Of a stretch of DNA of 64,000 nucleotides, positions 15,945-25,317 are shown piece after piece (the stretch's first letter is position 1; each line of letters begins with the position of its first letter). The stretch is from positions 52,401 through 116,400 of the forward strand of contig JAHHIA010000002.1 of NCBI GenBank assembly GCA_019359045.1. The letters run 5' to 3'. Under the pieces are notes generated by a model. That model was not told the origin of the DNA and made no database searches. It worked only from the letters and a program-made list of their open reading frames with translations. Position numbers and translations under genes: made by a program. Source of the DNA: Scytolyngbya sp. HA4215-MV1 (GTDB taxonomy: Bacteria > Cyanobacteriota > Cyanobacteriia > Leptolyngbyales > Leptolyngbyaceae).

Positions 15945-16249
15945 GCCTCATCTTCATCAACATCATTCTGAACAGTAGAATATTGACAACTTCTTTCAGT
16001 CATTTGCAAACGCACACAAGGAATCTGCTCTGGCTGGGTGTCAATGTCTGCACCCTGGTAAACTTCCAGAACAGCAGTCGGTTCCGCCTCAAAAAGAATG
16101 CGCTCACTCGGGAAAATCATTCTTTCAGAGCAGTGACCATTTGTCAAACTCGGAATGCGTACCATCTGAATTTGGTTCGTTGCATTCATGTAGTGGCAAA
16201 CAATGACATCGGAGCAATCAGAAGCGGGGGCTGTGGGAAGTTCTACCAT
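15941..16249 (-). CDS. DUF1830-domain protein in the nitrate operon
   Basis: From the ATG at 16249 this is a protein of about 102 residues. Its core ([46 protein letters not shown]) matches the DUF1830 family of small cyanobacterial proteins. A longer frame from TTG 16333 exists, but its extra residues look non-native. It lies between nrtD and narB on the operon strand and overlaps narB by 4 bases, so it is co-translated with nitrate reductase. Function is unknown. A role in NarB maturation or nitrate sensing is inference from position only. Confidence 0.75.
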   Translation of the reverse strand: MVELPTAPASDCSDVIVCHYMNATNQIQMVRIPSLTNGHCSERMIFPSERILFEAEPTAVLEVYQGADIDTQPEQIPCVRLQMTERSCQYSTVQNDVDEDEA

Positions 16250-16366
16250 AGGGGTGATGCTGTTTAATGAACCGCAGATCAGAACGACCAAATCATCAAC
16301 CGGGTGGGAAACAGAACGCGAACTCAGCGTCAAGCAGTGGGTTGTTTGGGGTTAACTGCTGAACTT

Positions 16367-17191
16367 CTAATGCAAGGCATACCGACTAAACAAAAAGTCG
16401 AGCGCATGATTGCGCAAAGTGTAGTAATAGGGGTCTTCCATAATTTGGGCACGATTGCGAGGGCGAGCAAAGGGAATGTCCATAATCTCTCCAATCTTGG
16501 CAGCTGGACCATTGGTCATCATGACAATGCGATCGGATAAAAACAGAGCTTCATCAATGTCGTGGGTAATCATCATTACCGTAACTTGATGATTACGCCA
16601 GATTTGCAACAGTTCTTCTTGCAGCTCCTCTTTGGTAATAGCATCTAGTGCCCCAAACGGTTCATCCAGAATTAAGACCTGTGGACGAATTGACAATGCC
16701 CGCGCGATCGAAACACGCTGCTTCATCCCACCGGAAAGCTGTCCTGGCTTTTTGTTGGCAGCTTCTTCTAAACCCACCATTGCCAAATGTTCTTTGACGA
16801 TTTCCGTCTTCTCTTTTTTAGACTTCTGGGGGAAAACGGCGTGAACTGCCAGGTAAATATTTTCAAACGCTGTTTTCCAGGGTAGCAGGGCGTAGTTTTG
16901 GAACACCACCATGCGATCGGGACCTGGACGAGTCACCCGTTTGCCCTGAACCCGCACTTCGCCAGTCGTCGGTGTGCGAAAGCCAGAAACCGTATCCAAG
17001 AGAGTCGTCTTACCGCAACCTGAGTGACCAATCACACAAATAAATTCGCCTTCTTTCGCGGTCAGATCAATCCCATCCAATACTACATAAGATCCATTGG
17101 GTGTGGAATAAGACTTGGAAACATTCTCAATCACCAAAAACGGTTCCTGCATCGCAGGAGGCATTGTTGTCGGACTGGCAAGGGTTTGCAT
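16367..17191 (-). CDS. nrtD: Nitrate/nitrite ABC transporter ATP-binding subunit NrtD
   Basis: This is a stand-alone ATP-binding protein of the NrtABCD importer. Motifs are Walker A GHSGCGKTT, Q-loop VVFQNYALLPW, signature LSGGMKQR, Walker [13 protein letters not shown] and the His switch MITHD. Several Met codons lie near the N terminus; I choose ATG 17191 (MQTLAS). It pairs with NrtC to drive transport through NrtB. It sits about 130 bases downstream of nrtC in the same operon. Confidence 0.95.
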   Translation of the reverse strand: MQTLASPTTMPPAMQEPFLVIENVSKSYSTPNGSYVVLDGIDLTAKEGEFICVIGHSGCGKTTLLDTVSGFRTPTTGEVRVQGKRVTRPGPDRMVVFQNYALLPWKTAFENIYLAVHAVFPQKSKKEKTEIVKEHLAMVGLEEAANKKPGQLSGGMKQRVSIARALSIRPQVLILDEPFGALDAITKEELQEELLQIWRNHQVTVMMITHDIDEALFLSDRIVMMTNGPAAKIGEIMDIPFARPRNRAQIMEDPYYYTLRNHALDFLFSRYALH

Positions 17192-17323
17192 AAAAAGGGT
17201 CAAGGGTGAGGTGGGCAATGATAGAAATTAGATGTGAGCTGGGATCTTCATCGGAGAAGGATTGAGAATGGAGAGTTGAATGTTTGCTGCCTGCTTCATC
17301 CGTTCTCCTTGCCCTCTACTGTC

Positions 17324-19327
17324 TCAAACATTGACTTTTTCAACTGCATCCAGAATGACTTCTTCGATGCGAATGGGACGATGAATTTCAAAGCTGTTGA
17401 GGTAGCCGATCGGATCGTCGGGGTTGAAAACTTTGCCATCGAATAGATGGAAGGGTGAACGGTTGGGTTCGGTCATCGGGAAGCCTAATTGCCGAGCCGC
17501 TTCTCGAAAAACATCCACTCGATGCGTTCGTTGCAGAATTTCAACCCAGTTGCGGGGGAAGGGTGTGATGCCCCATCGCGCCAGTTGGGTCATGATCCAC
17601 AAACTTTCGGTTTCGCGGGGATAGTTGCCCTGGTCTACATAGAACTGGTTAAACCGGAGCAGCGTTTTGGGTTCTTCGCCATGGACATAAGGGTAAGGGT
17701 CAATGAAGCCAAGCCGAGTATATTCTGGGGCAGAGCCCACATATTGTGGCTGGCAGATAAGCGCCAAAATCTCTTCGCGATTGCGGCGATCGTCGCAGTA
17801 TTCACAGGCTTCTAGCAGCGCTTTAACCAGGGCAATATGGGTCTGCGGATATTGGTGTGCCCAGTCTTCGCGTACCCCCAGCACCTTTTCGGGGTGACCG
17901 GGCCAAATGTCCAGGTCGGTCGCCATGACAAACCCTTGGTTTTCATAGACAGCACGAGCGTTCCAGGGTTCACCTGTACAGTAACCGTCAATATTGTCGC
18001 TCATCAGGTTTGCCACCATCTGAGCCGGAGGAATCACTGCCAGACTGACATCTTCATCCGGGTCAATGCTGCTGGTTGCCAACCAATAGCGCAGCATCAA
18101 GTTGTGCATCGAGGTGGTGTGAACAATCCCCAGCGTATGCACATTATCGGGGGTTTTGCTAAGGACTGCCTTAAAATCATCCAGCGTACGCACGCCTTCA
18201 CGGTACAGACGTTCATCCAGGGTGATGGCATTGCCATTACGGCTCATGACCATGGCACTGGTCATCGGCACGGGCACGTTCTCCTTAAAGCCCAAGGTCA
18301 TGGCGAGCGGCATTCCAGCGACCATTTGAGCAGCATCCAGGCGTTTGTTTTCCACACCTTCTAGAATGGTTTTCCAACTGGGTTCGCGAGAAAGGTTGAC
18401 TTCTTCCAGTCCATGTTTGGCAAAGAAGCCTTTCTCTTTCGCCACAATCAAGGGAGCGCAATCAGTCAGGGGTACAAAGCCAATCTCCAGATTGACTTTC
18501 TCCAATCCATGCCGGGAGATCGCCACAGGTTGTGCCTTCTTGCGCTTTTTATCGCGTTTCTGTTGGTTTAAGAAGTAAACGATTTCACTACGTAAGGCAT
18601 AGTAGCTGGGATGATTCACCACTTCCATCCGATGGCGGGGGCGAGGAATCGGCACTTCTAAAATTTGTCCAATATGGGCTTCGGGCCCGTTGGTCAGCAT
18701 GATTACCCGATCGGACAGCAACAGTGCTTCATCCACATCATGGGTCACCATGACACAGGTAATTTGGGCTTCCTGACAAATCTGCATTAGCTGCTCTTGC
18801 AGGTTCCCACGGGTCAGCGCATCCAAAGCCCCAAACGGTTCATCCAATAACAACACCTTGGGACGCAGTGCCAGCGCTCGCGCGATCGCCACCCGCTGCT
18901 TCATTCCTCCCGAAAGTTCGGCTGGTTTTTTGTCTGCAGCGTGCCGTAACCCCACCATATCGATGTTGTGTTCGACAATGCCGCGCCGTTCCCCCTTGGG
19001 CAGATGCTTCATCACCTTATCCACACCCAGGGCAACATTCTGTCGCACCGTCAGCCAGGGCAATAGTGAATAGTTTTGGAACACCACCATGCGATCGGGC
19101 CCTGGTTTTGTCACCTGTCGTCCTTCTAGAATCACCCCGCCGGCCGTGGGGCGATCCAGCCCGGCGATCATATTCAACAGGGTCGATTTACCACAGCCCG
19201 AATGCCCGATCAACGAAATAAACTCACCCTGTTGGACATTCAGCTCCACATTGGTGAGGGCAATGTATTGTGCACCATTGGGCAAATCAAAAATGCGATC
19301 GACATGATCAACTTCTAAAAAAGCCAT
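17324..19327 (-). CDS. nrtC: Nitrate/nitrite ABC transporter ATPase-regulatory fusion NrtC
   Basis: The N-terminal 260 residues are an ATPase ([29 protein letters not shown]). The C-terminal 390 residues resemble the NrtA binding protein ([39 protein letters not shown]), which is the hallmark of NrtC. That domain is known to mediate ammonium-triggered inhibition of nitrate uptake in cyanobacteria. The ATG at 19327 (MAFLEVDHV) is preferred over a TTG at 19336. Confidence 0.95.
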   Translation of the reverse strand: MAFLEVDHVDRIFDLPNGAQYIALTNVELNVQQGEFISLIGHSGCGKSTLLNMIAGLDRPTAGGVILEGRQVTKPGPDRMVVFQNYSLLPWLTVRQNVALGVDKVMKHLPKGERRGIVEHNIDMVGLRHAADKKPAELSGGMKQRVAIARALALRPKVLLLDEPFGALDALTRGNLQEQLMQICQEAQITCVMVTHDVDEALLLSDRVIMLTNGPEAHIGQILEVPIPRPRHRMEVVNHPSYYALRSEIVYFLNQQKRDKKRKKAQPVAISRHGLEKVNLEIGFVPLTDCAPLIVAKEKGFFAKHGLEEVNLSREPSWKTILEGVENKRLDAAQMVAGMPLAMTLGFKENVPVPMTSAMVMSRNGNAITLDERLYREGVRTLDDFKAVLSKTPDNVHTLGIVHTTSMHNLMLRYWLATSSIDPDEDVSLAVIPPAQMVANLMSDNIDGYCTGEPWNARAVYENQGFVMATDLDIWPGHPEKVLGVREDWAHQYPQTHIALVKALLEACEYCDDRRNREEILALICQPQYVGSAPEYTRLGFIDPYPYVHGEEPKTLLRFNQFYVDQGNYPRETESLWIMTQLARWGITPFPRNWVEILQRTHRVDVFREAARQLGFPMTEPNRSPFHLFDGKVFNPDDPIGYLNSFEIHRPIRIEEVILDAVEKVNV

Positions 19328-19446
19328 AGCTGCCAAAGGGATGAGGGATGAATTGAGCGTTTTGAGCGAAGTCTAAAAAATGCGTTTTGTGGCTTGAGTC
19401 GGTTGCGAACTGAAATCAACACTCAAACCCAAAAACGCTCACTGAT

Positions 19447-20295
19447 TTATTTGTCTGCACTAATGAAAGTAGACACAAAACCAACCAGTTTATCTAACAA
19501 AAAGCCAACAATCCCGATATAGAACAACGCTAAAATTACTTCACTCAACGCACCACTGTTGTAAGCATTCCAGATGAAGAAGCCAATCCCGGTGTCGCCC
19601 CGCAACATTTCTGCGGCAACGATCGCTAACCATGCCAGACCAATGCCCAGCCGCAAGCCGGTAAACATATAGGGCACGACTGAAGGCAATAAAATACTAA
19701 AAAAGTATTCTTTACCAGACAGGCGCAACACCTTGGCGACATTTTTGTAATCTTGGGGCATTTGCTGCACCCCAACTGCGGTGTTGTAGATGATGGGCCA
19801 AATGGCAGTGACAAAGATGATGAAAATCCCGGCGGGTCCAGAATCTTTGAAAATGGCAAGTGCGATCGGTAACCAGGCAAGCGGCGGAACCGTCCGGAGT
19901 ACCTGAAACATCGGGTCTACTGCTTGATAGAGCAATCGACTGGCTCCCACTAAAACCCCAATCGTAATGCCCACTATCGAGGCAAGTGAATAGCCGATCG
20001 CCACCCGGATCAAACTGGCACTGGTTTGCCATCCCAATCCAACATCCCCTCCTCTCCAGCCATCCAGGCTAAAGCACTCATTGCCAACCGATAAGGGGCA
20101 GATCACTAACGGGTCCCAGGCATCCTGGTATACCTGAATGGGTCCGGGTAGGGATTTGGTAACCGATGAAAAGAGCTGCCAAATGATCAGTGCAATCAAA
20201 AATGCAACGACAGGAGCAACAAACTGGCGGGCATTTTTTTGGAGATAGGTTTCAAAATTGAAAGCTGGGAATCTTCTGCCTGCGGTTGTTGTCAT
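19447..20295 (-). CDS. nrtB: Nitrate/nitrite ABC transporter permease NrtB
   Basis: NrtB is the 282-residue membrane channel of the importer. Hydrophobic segments near residues 27-45, 90-118, 135-165, 205-230 and 245-270 and the cytoplasmic EAA-type loop (YKNVAKVLRLSGKEYFFSILLPSVVPYMFTGLRLGIGLAW) are visible. The loop contacts NrtC and NrtD. It lies between nrtA and nrtC. Confidence 0.95.
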   Translation of the reverse strand: MTTTAGRRFPAFNFETYLQKNARQFVAPVVAFLIALIIWQLFSSVTKSLPGPIQVYQDAWDPLVICPLSVGNECFSLDGWRGGDVGLGWQTSASLIRVAIGYSLASIVGITIGVLVGASRLLYQAVDPMFQVLRTVPPLAWLPIALAIFKDSGPAGIFIIFVTAIWPIIYNTAVGVQQMPQDYKNVAKVLRLSGKEYFFSILLPSVVPYMFTGLRLGIGLAWLAIVAAEMLRGDTGIGFFIWNAYNSGALSEVILALFYIGIVGFLLDKLVGFVSTFISADK

Positions 20296-20396
20296 GGGTG
20301 CTTGTCCTGAGGGTAATGAGTTGCAAATTTTGAGTTTTGAGGGATAAGTTTTGAATTCTCAATTCACTCACCTCTCAAAACTCAAAAGGGGTAAAG

Positions 20397-21731
20397 TTAA
20401 ACCATTGCGGTAATCTTGAGGCTCTTGAGATACGCTTCTGGATTGGCAGGGTCAAACTTGACCCCATCAAAGAAGGTTTCTACACCCCGAGATGTGCTCT
20501 TGGGAATTGCCGCTTCTTGCCCGATCGCTTTGGCGGCGTCTTTCCACAGGTCTTCCCGGTTTACTTTCTTAATCAACGCCTGACTGTCCATGTCGGTGGG
20601 GAAATAGCCCCAGCGCTTATCTTCGGTCAGGAACCAGAGATCGTGGCTCTGGAAGGGATAGGAAGCTTCCCCATTCATCCAGAACTTCATCACATGGGGG
20701 CTGTTTTCTACGACCCGTCCATCGCCATAGTCAAACTTGCCTTTGGCGCGATCGACAATATCCTTCGCCGGTGCCTTAAAGTATTTCTGTTGGGAAACAA
20801 TCTGCGCCAGCTCCTCTTTGTTTTCCATCTTGTCGCACCACATCTGGGCTTCCAGCACTGCCATCAGCAATGCTTTTGCCGCTTTCGGGTTCTTATCTAC
20901 CCAATCTGCCCGCATGGTAAAGGCTTTTTCGGGATGGTTGTTCCACAATTCACCGGTCGTCAACGCCGTATAACCAATTCCTTGATTCACCAATTGTCCA
21001 TTCCACGGTTCACCCACACAGAAGGCTTCCATCTGTCCTTCTTTCATATTGGCGACCATTTGAGGCGGTGGAATCACAATCAGAGACGCATCTTTCTTCG
21101 GAACAATACCACCTGCGGCTAACCAGTAGCGCATCCACAGATCATGGGTGCCACCGGGAAACGTCACCGCAAACTTGGCTTCCTTGCCACCAGATTTGAC
21201 CTTAGAAATCGCGTCTTTCATCGCATCGCTTTTCAGCCCAACCTTCAGTTCTTTGTAATCATTGGCGACTGAAATGCACTGCCCATCCAAATTTAACCGT
21301 GCCAGAATATACAGCGGTACTTCTTTGCCTTGCGTTACCTTACCCGTGGTAATCAGGTAAGGCATCGGGCTAAGAATGTGTGCGCCATCAATGCCCCCTC
21401 CCTGCGAACCCGTGACGATATTGTCACGAGTTGCAGCCCAGGAGGTTTGCTTCACGACTTTGACATCGGTCATCCCGTACTTCGCAAACAAACCCTTCTC
21501 TAAAGCGATAATCAAGGGGGACGAATCGGTCAGCGCAATGAAGCCCAGCGTAGCAGTCGTCGTCTCTGGCGCATCTGCCGCATTAACATTGACCGCAGGC
21601 GCTGCACTAGGGCTACTGCTACTGCTTTCGCCACCCGACTTAACCTTAGAGGTGCAGCCATTGACGATCAATGTGCCAGCCGCGGTTGCACCTGCCGTAA
21701 GGATGAATTTCCGTCTCGAAAAATTGCTCAT
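20397..21731 (-). CDS. nrtA: Nitrate/nitrite-binding lipoprotein NrtA
   Basis: This 444-residue protein binds nitrate or nitrite at the periplasmic face and delivers it to NrtB. The N terminus is a twin-arginine signal (SRRKFILTAGATAAG) with a lipobox ending in Cys26 (LIVNGC), so the protein is anchored by lipid. Then follow a Ser/Pro/Ala linker and the CmpA/NrtA-type binding fold (ATLGFIALTDSSPLIIALEKGLF, MEAFCVGEPWNGQLV). It is the second gene of the operon. Confidence 0.95.
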   Translation of the reverse strand: MSNFSRRKFILTAGATAAGTLIVNGCTSKVKSGGESSSSSPSAAPAVNVNAADAPETTTATLGFIALTDSSPLIIALEKGLFAKYGMTDVKVVKQTSWAATRDNIVTGSQGGGIDGAHILSPMPYLITTGKVTQGKEVPLYILARLNLDGQCISVANDYKELKVGLKSDAMKDAISKVKSGGKEAKFAVTFPGGTHDLWMRYWLAAGGIVPKKDASLIVIPPPQMVANMKEGQMEAFCVGEPWNGQLVNQGIGYTALTTGELWNNHPEKAFTMRADWVDKNPKAAKALLMAVLEAQMWCDKMENKEELAQIVSQQKYFKAPAKDIVDRAKGKFDYGDGRVVENSPHVMKFWMNGEASYPFQSHDLWFLTEDKRWGYFPTDMDSQALIKKVNREDLWKDAAKAIGQEAAIPKSTSRGVETFFDGVKFDPANPEAYLKSLKITAMV

Positions 21732-21848
21732 GATTCTTTATCTAATGACTCAAGTTGGTTACAGAGGGATGATGAATCCATTGCGTATTGACAAATTGCA
21801 GGTGCTTTTGCACCGATACCGACCAACCAACTGGCCAGGTTGTCTTGA

Positions 21849-23441
21849 TCAGTCTATTGACTCGACGACCAACGCAGATGCCTGCAAGGCAAACTCAGAC
21901 GACAAGTTGCCTCGTTCTTTGGCTCCGAAATCCTGGATCAACAGATTTTTCAGGATTGGTTTTAGGTCGTCACAGGCAATTCCTTTCATGGCACAGGTGC
22001 CCAATTGAGCATGTTTGCCCACGGTTCCTCCTGTGTAAATGTCTACCCCCTCCACGGTTTTGCCATCTTTGCGGACTTTGGTTCCCATCAAGCCAATGCC
22101 AGCAACTTGGGGCTGACCACAAGAGTTGGGGCACCCAGTCCAGTGAATCCGGACGGGGGTAGGACAGAAAAGCTCAGCATCGAGTTCCCGAATCATCGCC
22201 AGGGCACGATTTTTGGTCTCAATCAAGGCAAAGTTACAGAATTGATTGCCTGTGCAAGAAACCAGTGCCCGTTCGAGTGGCCGGGGTTCGACAGAAAATT
22301 GTTGTAAAAGCGGCTCGTGGAGCAGGGGAGCAAGGCGAGAGTCGGGGACATTGGGGAGAAGGACATTTTGCTCCACCGTGAGCCGTAGTTCACCGCTGCC
22401 GTACACTTCAGCCAGCCGCGCTAGGTCAAACATATCCTGGGCATAGAGACGACCAACGGGCACATGCAAACCCACGTAATTTAACCCCGGTTGCTTTTGA
22501 GCGTGGATACCAATGTGGTCGCGTTTGTCCCACAAGATTTCGTCTTTGAGCGCTGCGATCGGGAGGGCATATCCCAATTGCTTCTCGACCTCAGCCCGGA
22601 ATTTTTCAATTCCCCACTCATCGATCAACCACATCAGTCGAGACTTCTGCCGATTGGCACGCAAGCCATGATTGCGGTAGACCAGCAAAATCGCTTCGCA
22701 CAGAGCAACCACATCCCGGGGATTAACCCATACATTCATGGGAATGGCTGCTTCGCAACGCTTAGCCGAGAAGAAGCCACCCACCAAAACATTAAAGCCC
22801 AGACGATCGTCTTTATAAGCTGGCACAAAGGCAATGTCGTTGATCTCAGCATGAACCGAGTTATCACGACACCCCGCGATCGCAATATTGAATTTGCGCG
22901 GTAGATTGGTAAACGACGCATTCCCTTCGCCGTTGTTGGTAATCATGTCTTGCACTTTGCGGACGAGACCGCGCGTATCAATCAGCTCGTCCGCATCAAT
23001 CCCAGCCACCGGCGATCCCGTAATATTGCGAACGTTATCCATCCCCGATTGAATGCTGGTTAGCCCTGCCTGCTCAAACTTACGAAAGATATCGGGGATA
23101 TCTTCAATCCGGACGCCCCGAAGTTGAATATTTTGACGGGTGGTAATGTCAGCACTGCCATCTTCACCATAGCGCTGTACAATTTCTGCCAAAACCCGCA
23201 TTTGACCACTAGTCAAGATGCCATTGGGCATCCGCATCCGCAGCATGAACTTACCAGGCGTGACCGGACGAAAAAAGATCCCCAACCATTTCAGCCGATG
23301 GTCGCGATCGGTTTCATCCATCGCTTCCCAACCAATGCGGGCAAAGTCTTCAATCTCAGCCTTAACTGCAAGACCTCCCTTTTCTGCCTTGAATTTCTCG
23401 AATTTATTGAGACTTGCTGCTGCTGGAACTGCGCTAGTCAT
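21849..23441 (-). CDS. nirA: Ferredoxin-nitrite reductase
   Basis: NirA reduces nitrite to ammonium using six electrons from ferredoxin and a coupled siroheme/4Fe-4S centre. The two half-domains are visible. The cluster ligands are in SCTGNQFCNFALIETK and TGCPNSCGQPQVAGIGLMG. Length (530 residues) is slightly above the usual 510 because of a short N-terminal extension. It is the first gene of nirA-nrtABCD-DUF1830-narB. Two NtcA-type promoters lie upstream (see 23529-23740). Confidence 0.97.
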   Translation of the reverse strand: MTSAVPAAASLNKFEKFKAEKGGLAVKAEIEDFARIGWEAMDETDRDHRLKWLGIFFRPVTPGKFMLRMRMPNGILTSGQMRVLAEIVQRYGEDGSADITTRQNIQLRGVRIEDIPDIFRKFEQAGLTSIQSGMDNVRNITGSPVAGIDADELIDTRGLVRKVQDMITNNGEGNASFTNLPRKFNIAIAGCRDNSVHAEINDIAFVPAYKDDRLGFNVLVGGFFSAKRCEAAIPMNVWVNPRDVVALCEAILLVYRNHGLRANRQKSRLMWLIDEWGIEKFRAEVEKQLGYALPIAALKDEILWDKRDHIGIHAQKQPGLNYVGLHVPVGRLYAQDMFDLARLAEVYGSGELRLTVEQNVLLPNVPDSRLAPLLHEPLLQQFSVEPRPLERALVSCTGNQFCNFALIETKNRALAMIRELDAELFCPTPVRIHWTGCPNSCGQPQVAGIGLMGTKVRKDGKTVEGVDIYTGGTVGKHAQLGTCAMKGIACDDLKPILKNLLIQDFGAKERGNLSSEFALQASALVVESID

Positions 23442-23528
23442 AAACTAAACCTGTGCTGAGTGAGTTGCGTGAACCCGTTCGGTAACCTGTGATTGCCAAA
23501 TCGTTCGCTGAAATCTTGCGTTGTTGTT

Positions 23529-23570
23529 AAGTTAAAGGGGATGTCAGGTAGATTTCGTATCAATAATTAC
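23529..23570 (-). promoter_or_regulatory. NtcA-activated promoter of nirA (proximal)
   Basis: On the minus strand GTAATTATTGATAC (23557-23570) is a perfect GTA-N8-TAC NtcA box. Exactly 22 bases downstream is TAACTT (23534-23529), which fits the TAN3T -10 element. This is the canonical class II NtcA-activated promoter, placed about 90 bases before the nirA start. Confidence 0.85.
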
Positions 23571-23608
23571 AAAGTGTTTCTAATCATGAAGTTTCTGCAT
23601 AATTAAGA

Positions 23609-23621
23609 TGCATAATCTGCA
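23609..23621. promoter_or_regulatory. Probable NtcB-binding site
   Basis: TGCATAATCTGCA is a TGCA-N5-TGCA element, the pattern described for the LysR-type nitrite-responsive activator NtcB upstream of nirA operons. A third TGCA lies at 23596-23599. The site is about 39 bases upstream of the proximal NtcA box in the nirA direction, as expected for an activator working with NtcA. Confidence 0.65.
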
Positions 23622-23698
23622 TCAGGATAATCCTGTTTGGAACTCCGATCGTTGCGGCAAAACGCTCGTCTGGGTAACAGAAGCAAGGCTTTTAGCTT

Positions 23699-23740
23699 AA
23701 AGTAAGCAAATCACCGGGAATGGTTCGTATCAATAATTAC
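23699..23740 (-). promoter_or_regulatory. Second NtcA-type promoter directed at nirA (distal)
   Basis: The same NtcA box GTAATTATTGATAC recurs at 23727-23740, exactly 170 bases from the first and inside an exact 17-base duplication. Again 22 bases separate it from a TAN3T element (TACTTT, 23704-23699). It overlaps the leader of the divergent HEAT-repeat gene, so NtcA bound here could also block that gene. Confidence 0.7.
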
Positions 23741-23756
23741 TTTTGGGGCGAAAAAA

Positions 23757-25144
23757 TGACAGATCTTCTCACGCAAGCCCAGCAAGCTGCCGCGCAGGAA
23801 AACTGGTCATTGCTCAATCAGTATTTACAGCAGTGGTTTGATTGGGAGATGTCGCTGAACCCCCCGATTGCCGAAAAAGCAGGTCGCACAACTACCCTGA
23901 CTCGACAACCCATTGCCCCCGAAAGCTGGCAAAAGATGCTGAATCTGGCACTCTGCATTCTCCACAGGGGCGATTTTCAGGAGCGTTGGGATGTTGCAAA
24001 GTTTTTTCCGAGTCTGGGCAGCGGTGTGATTTTGCCCCTAATCGCATTGGTGCAAGATGAAACCGCTGATTCCGAAGCGCATTGGTTTGCCATACGAATT
24101 TTGGGCAACTTTCAGGAACCCTCGGTCATTGCAGCCTTGATTGATGTGCTCAAGGAGGGCGATCAGGTTACAGCGGCAACAGAGGAAGAGGAGGAGTGCG
24201 AAGCAGAACTTTCGATGATGGCCGCAGAGGTGTTGGCGACTTTTGGGAAGCCAGCGATCGCCGCACTCACCGAATTGCTGACGGAGCGCTCAACACGCGG
24301 ATTAGCGGTACGATCGCTGGCACAGATTCGCACGCCCGAAACGATCGCTCCGTTGCTTAGCACTGTGGCGGATGCAGATGTTTCAATCCGGCAAGCGGCG
24401 ATCGAAGCGCTGGGAAGTTTTCATGATGAACGGGTGCTGCCTGTGTTGCTGGCTGCGCTCAAAGATGCCGCTGCCCCAATCCGTCAGGGGGCAGTGGTCA
24501 GCCTGGGAATGCGATCAGACCTTTTGCCCGTGCTGGATCTGGTGAGTTTGCTATCCCCATTGCTGCTGGATTTGAACCTGGGTGTTTGTCGTCACTGTGC
24601 GATTGCCTTAGGCAGATTGGGGACTCCCGCCGCCGCAAAAGTGCTGTTTGAGAGGTTGCGATCGGTGCATACGCCAATTGCTTTGCAACAAGAGATTGTG
24701 CGAGCGCTGGGCTGGATCGACAGTTTGGCATCTCTTGACTATTTGCAGCAAGCTTTGCAGCTACAAATCCAGCGATCGTCAGCAACCACTGAAATTAGTC
24801 AGGAAATCATCACCACCGTGGGGCAGATTCAAACCGCTGCTTGCAAACCCCAAGCAACCCAACTTTTGCTATCTGTGCTGCAATCCCCCCATCTCCTCTG
24901 GCAAACTCCCTCTATCCAGCAAGCAGTAGTGCTAGGGTTGGCACAGTTGGGCGATCGTATGGCACTGGAACCGTTGCTGCAACAGTTGGCACAGCCCAAC
25001 TTTGGCATCAAACTCCATGTGGTCGCAGCCCTCAAAACGCTTGACGCTGCAACTGCTTATCAGCGCTTGCAGCAATGGGCGTCTGATTCCACCTTACCTG
25101 CTGCACTACAAGCAGGGGTGGCGATCGCACTCCAAGAATGGTAA
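23757..25144 (+). CDS. HEAT-repeat protein divergent from nirA
   Basis: From ATG 23757 this is a 462-residue protein made almost entirely of HEAT / phycobilisome-lyase-type repeats (VIAALIDVLKEGD, SIRQAAIEALGSFHDERVLPVLLAALKD, GVCRHCAIALGRLGTPAAAKVLFERL). The first 60 residues are a non-repeat helical cap. An in-frame ATG at 23720 would include the NtcA box, so I prefer 23757, which has GGGG nine bases upstream. Such repeats bind proteins. The conserved position next to nirA suggests help in nitrite or nitrate reductase maturation, but this is inference. Confidence 0.8.
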
Positions 25145-25231
25145 TAGCATCTCAGCAACCCAGCAAAACCTAGTAGTCCGCCAGGATAGATTTGAGGAGT
25201 TACTCAAATCTACAAAACCCATTTTTGAGAT

Positions 25232-25257
25232 GTTTTGAGGGTTTTACCCCCTCAAAA
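25232..25257. terminator. Stem-loop between convergent genes
   Basis: GTTTTGAGGG and CCCTCAAAAC form a perfect 10-base stem with a 6-base loop, 90 bases after the HEAT gene and 60 bases after the response-regulator stop on the other strand. No clear T-run follows, so termination efficiency is uncertain. Confidence 0.45.
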
Positions 25258-25317
25258 CAGTCTTGACAGACCACCCATACCAGGAGATCGTTCAATCCCG
25301 TTGCCAGCAGTCAAGTT

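Noticed and set aside
23720..23756. Earlier ATG for the HEAT-repeat gene
   Set aside because: The extra 12 residues are encoded by the duplicated NtcA box; a better-placed ATG with GGGG upstream lies at 23757.
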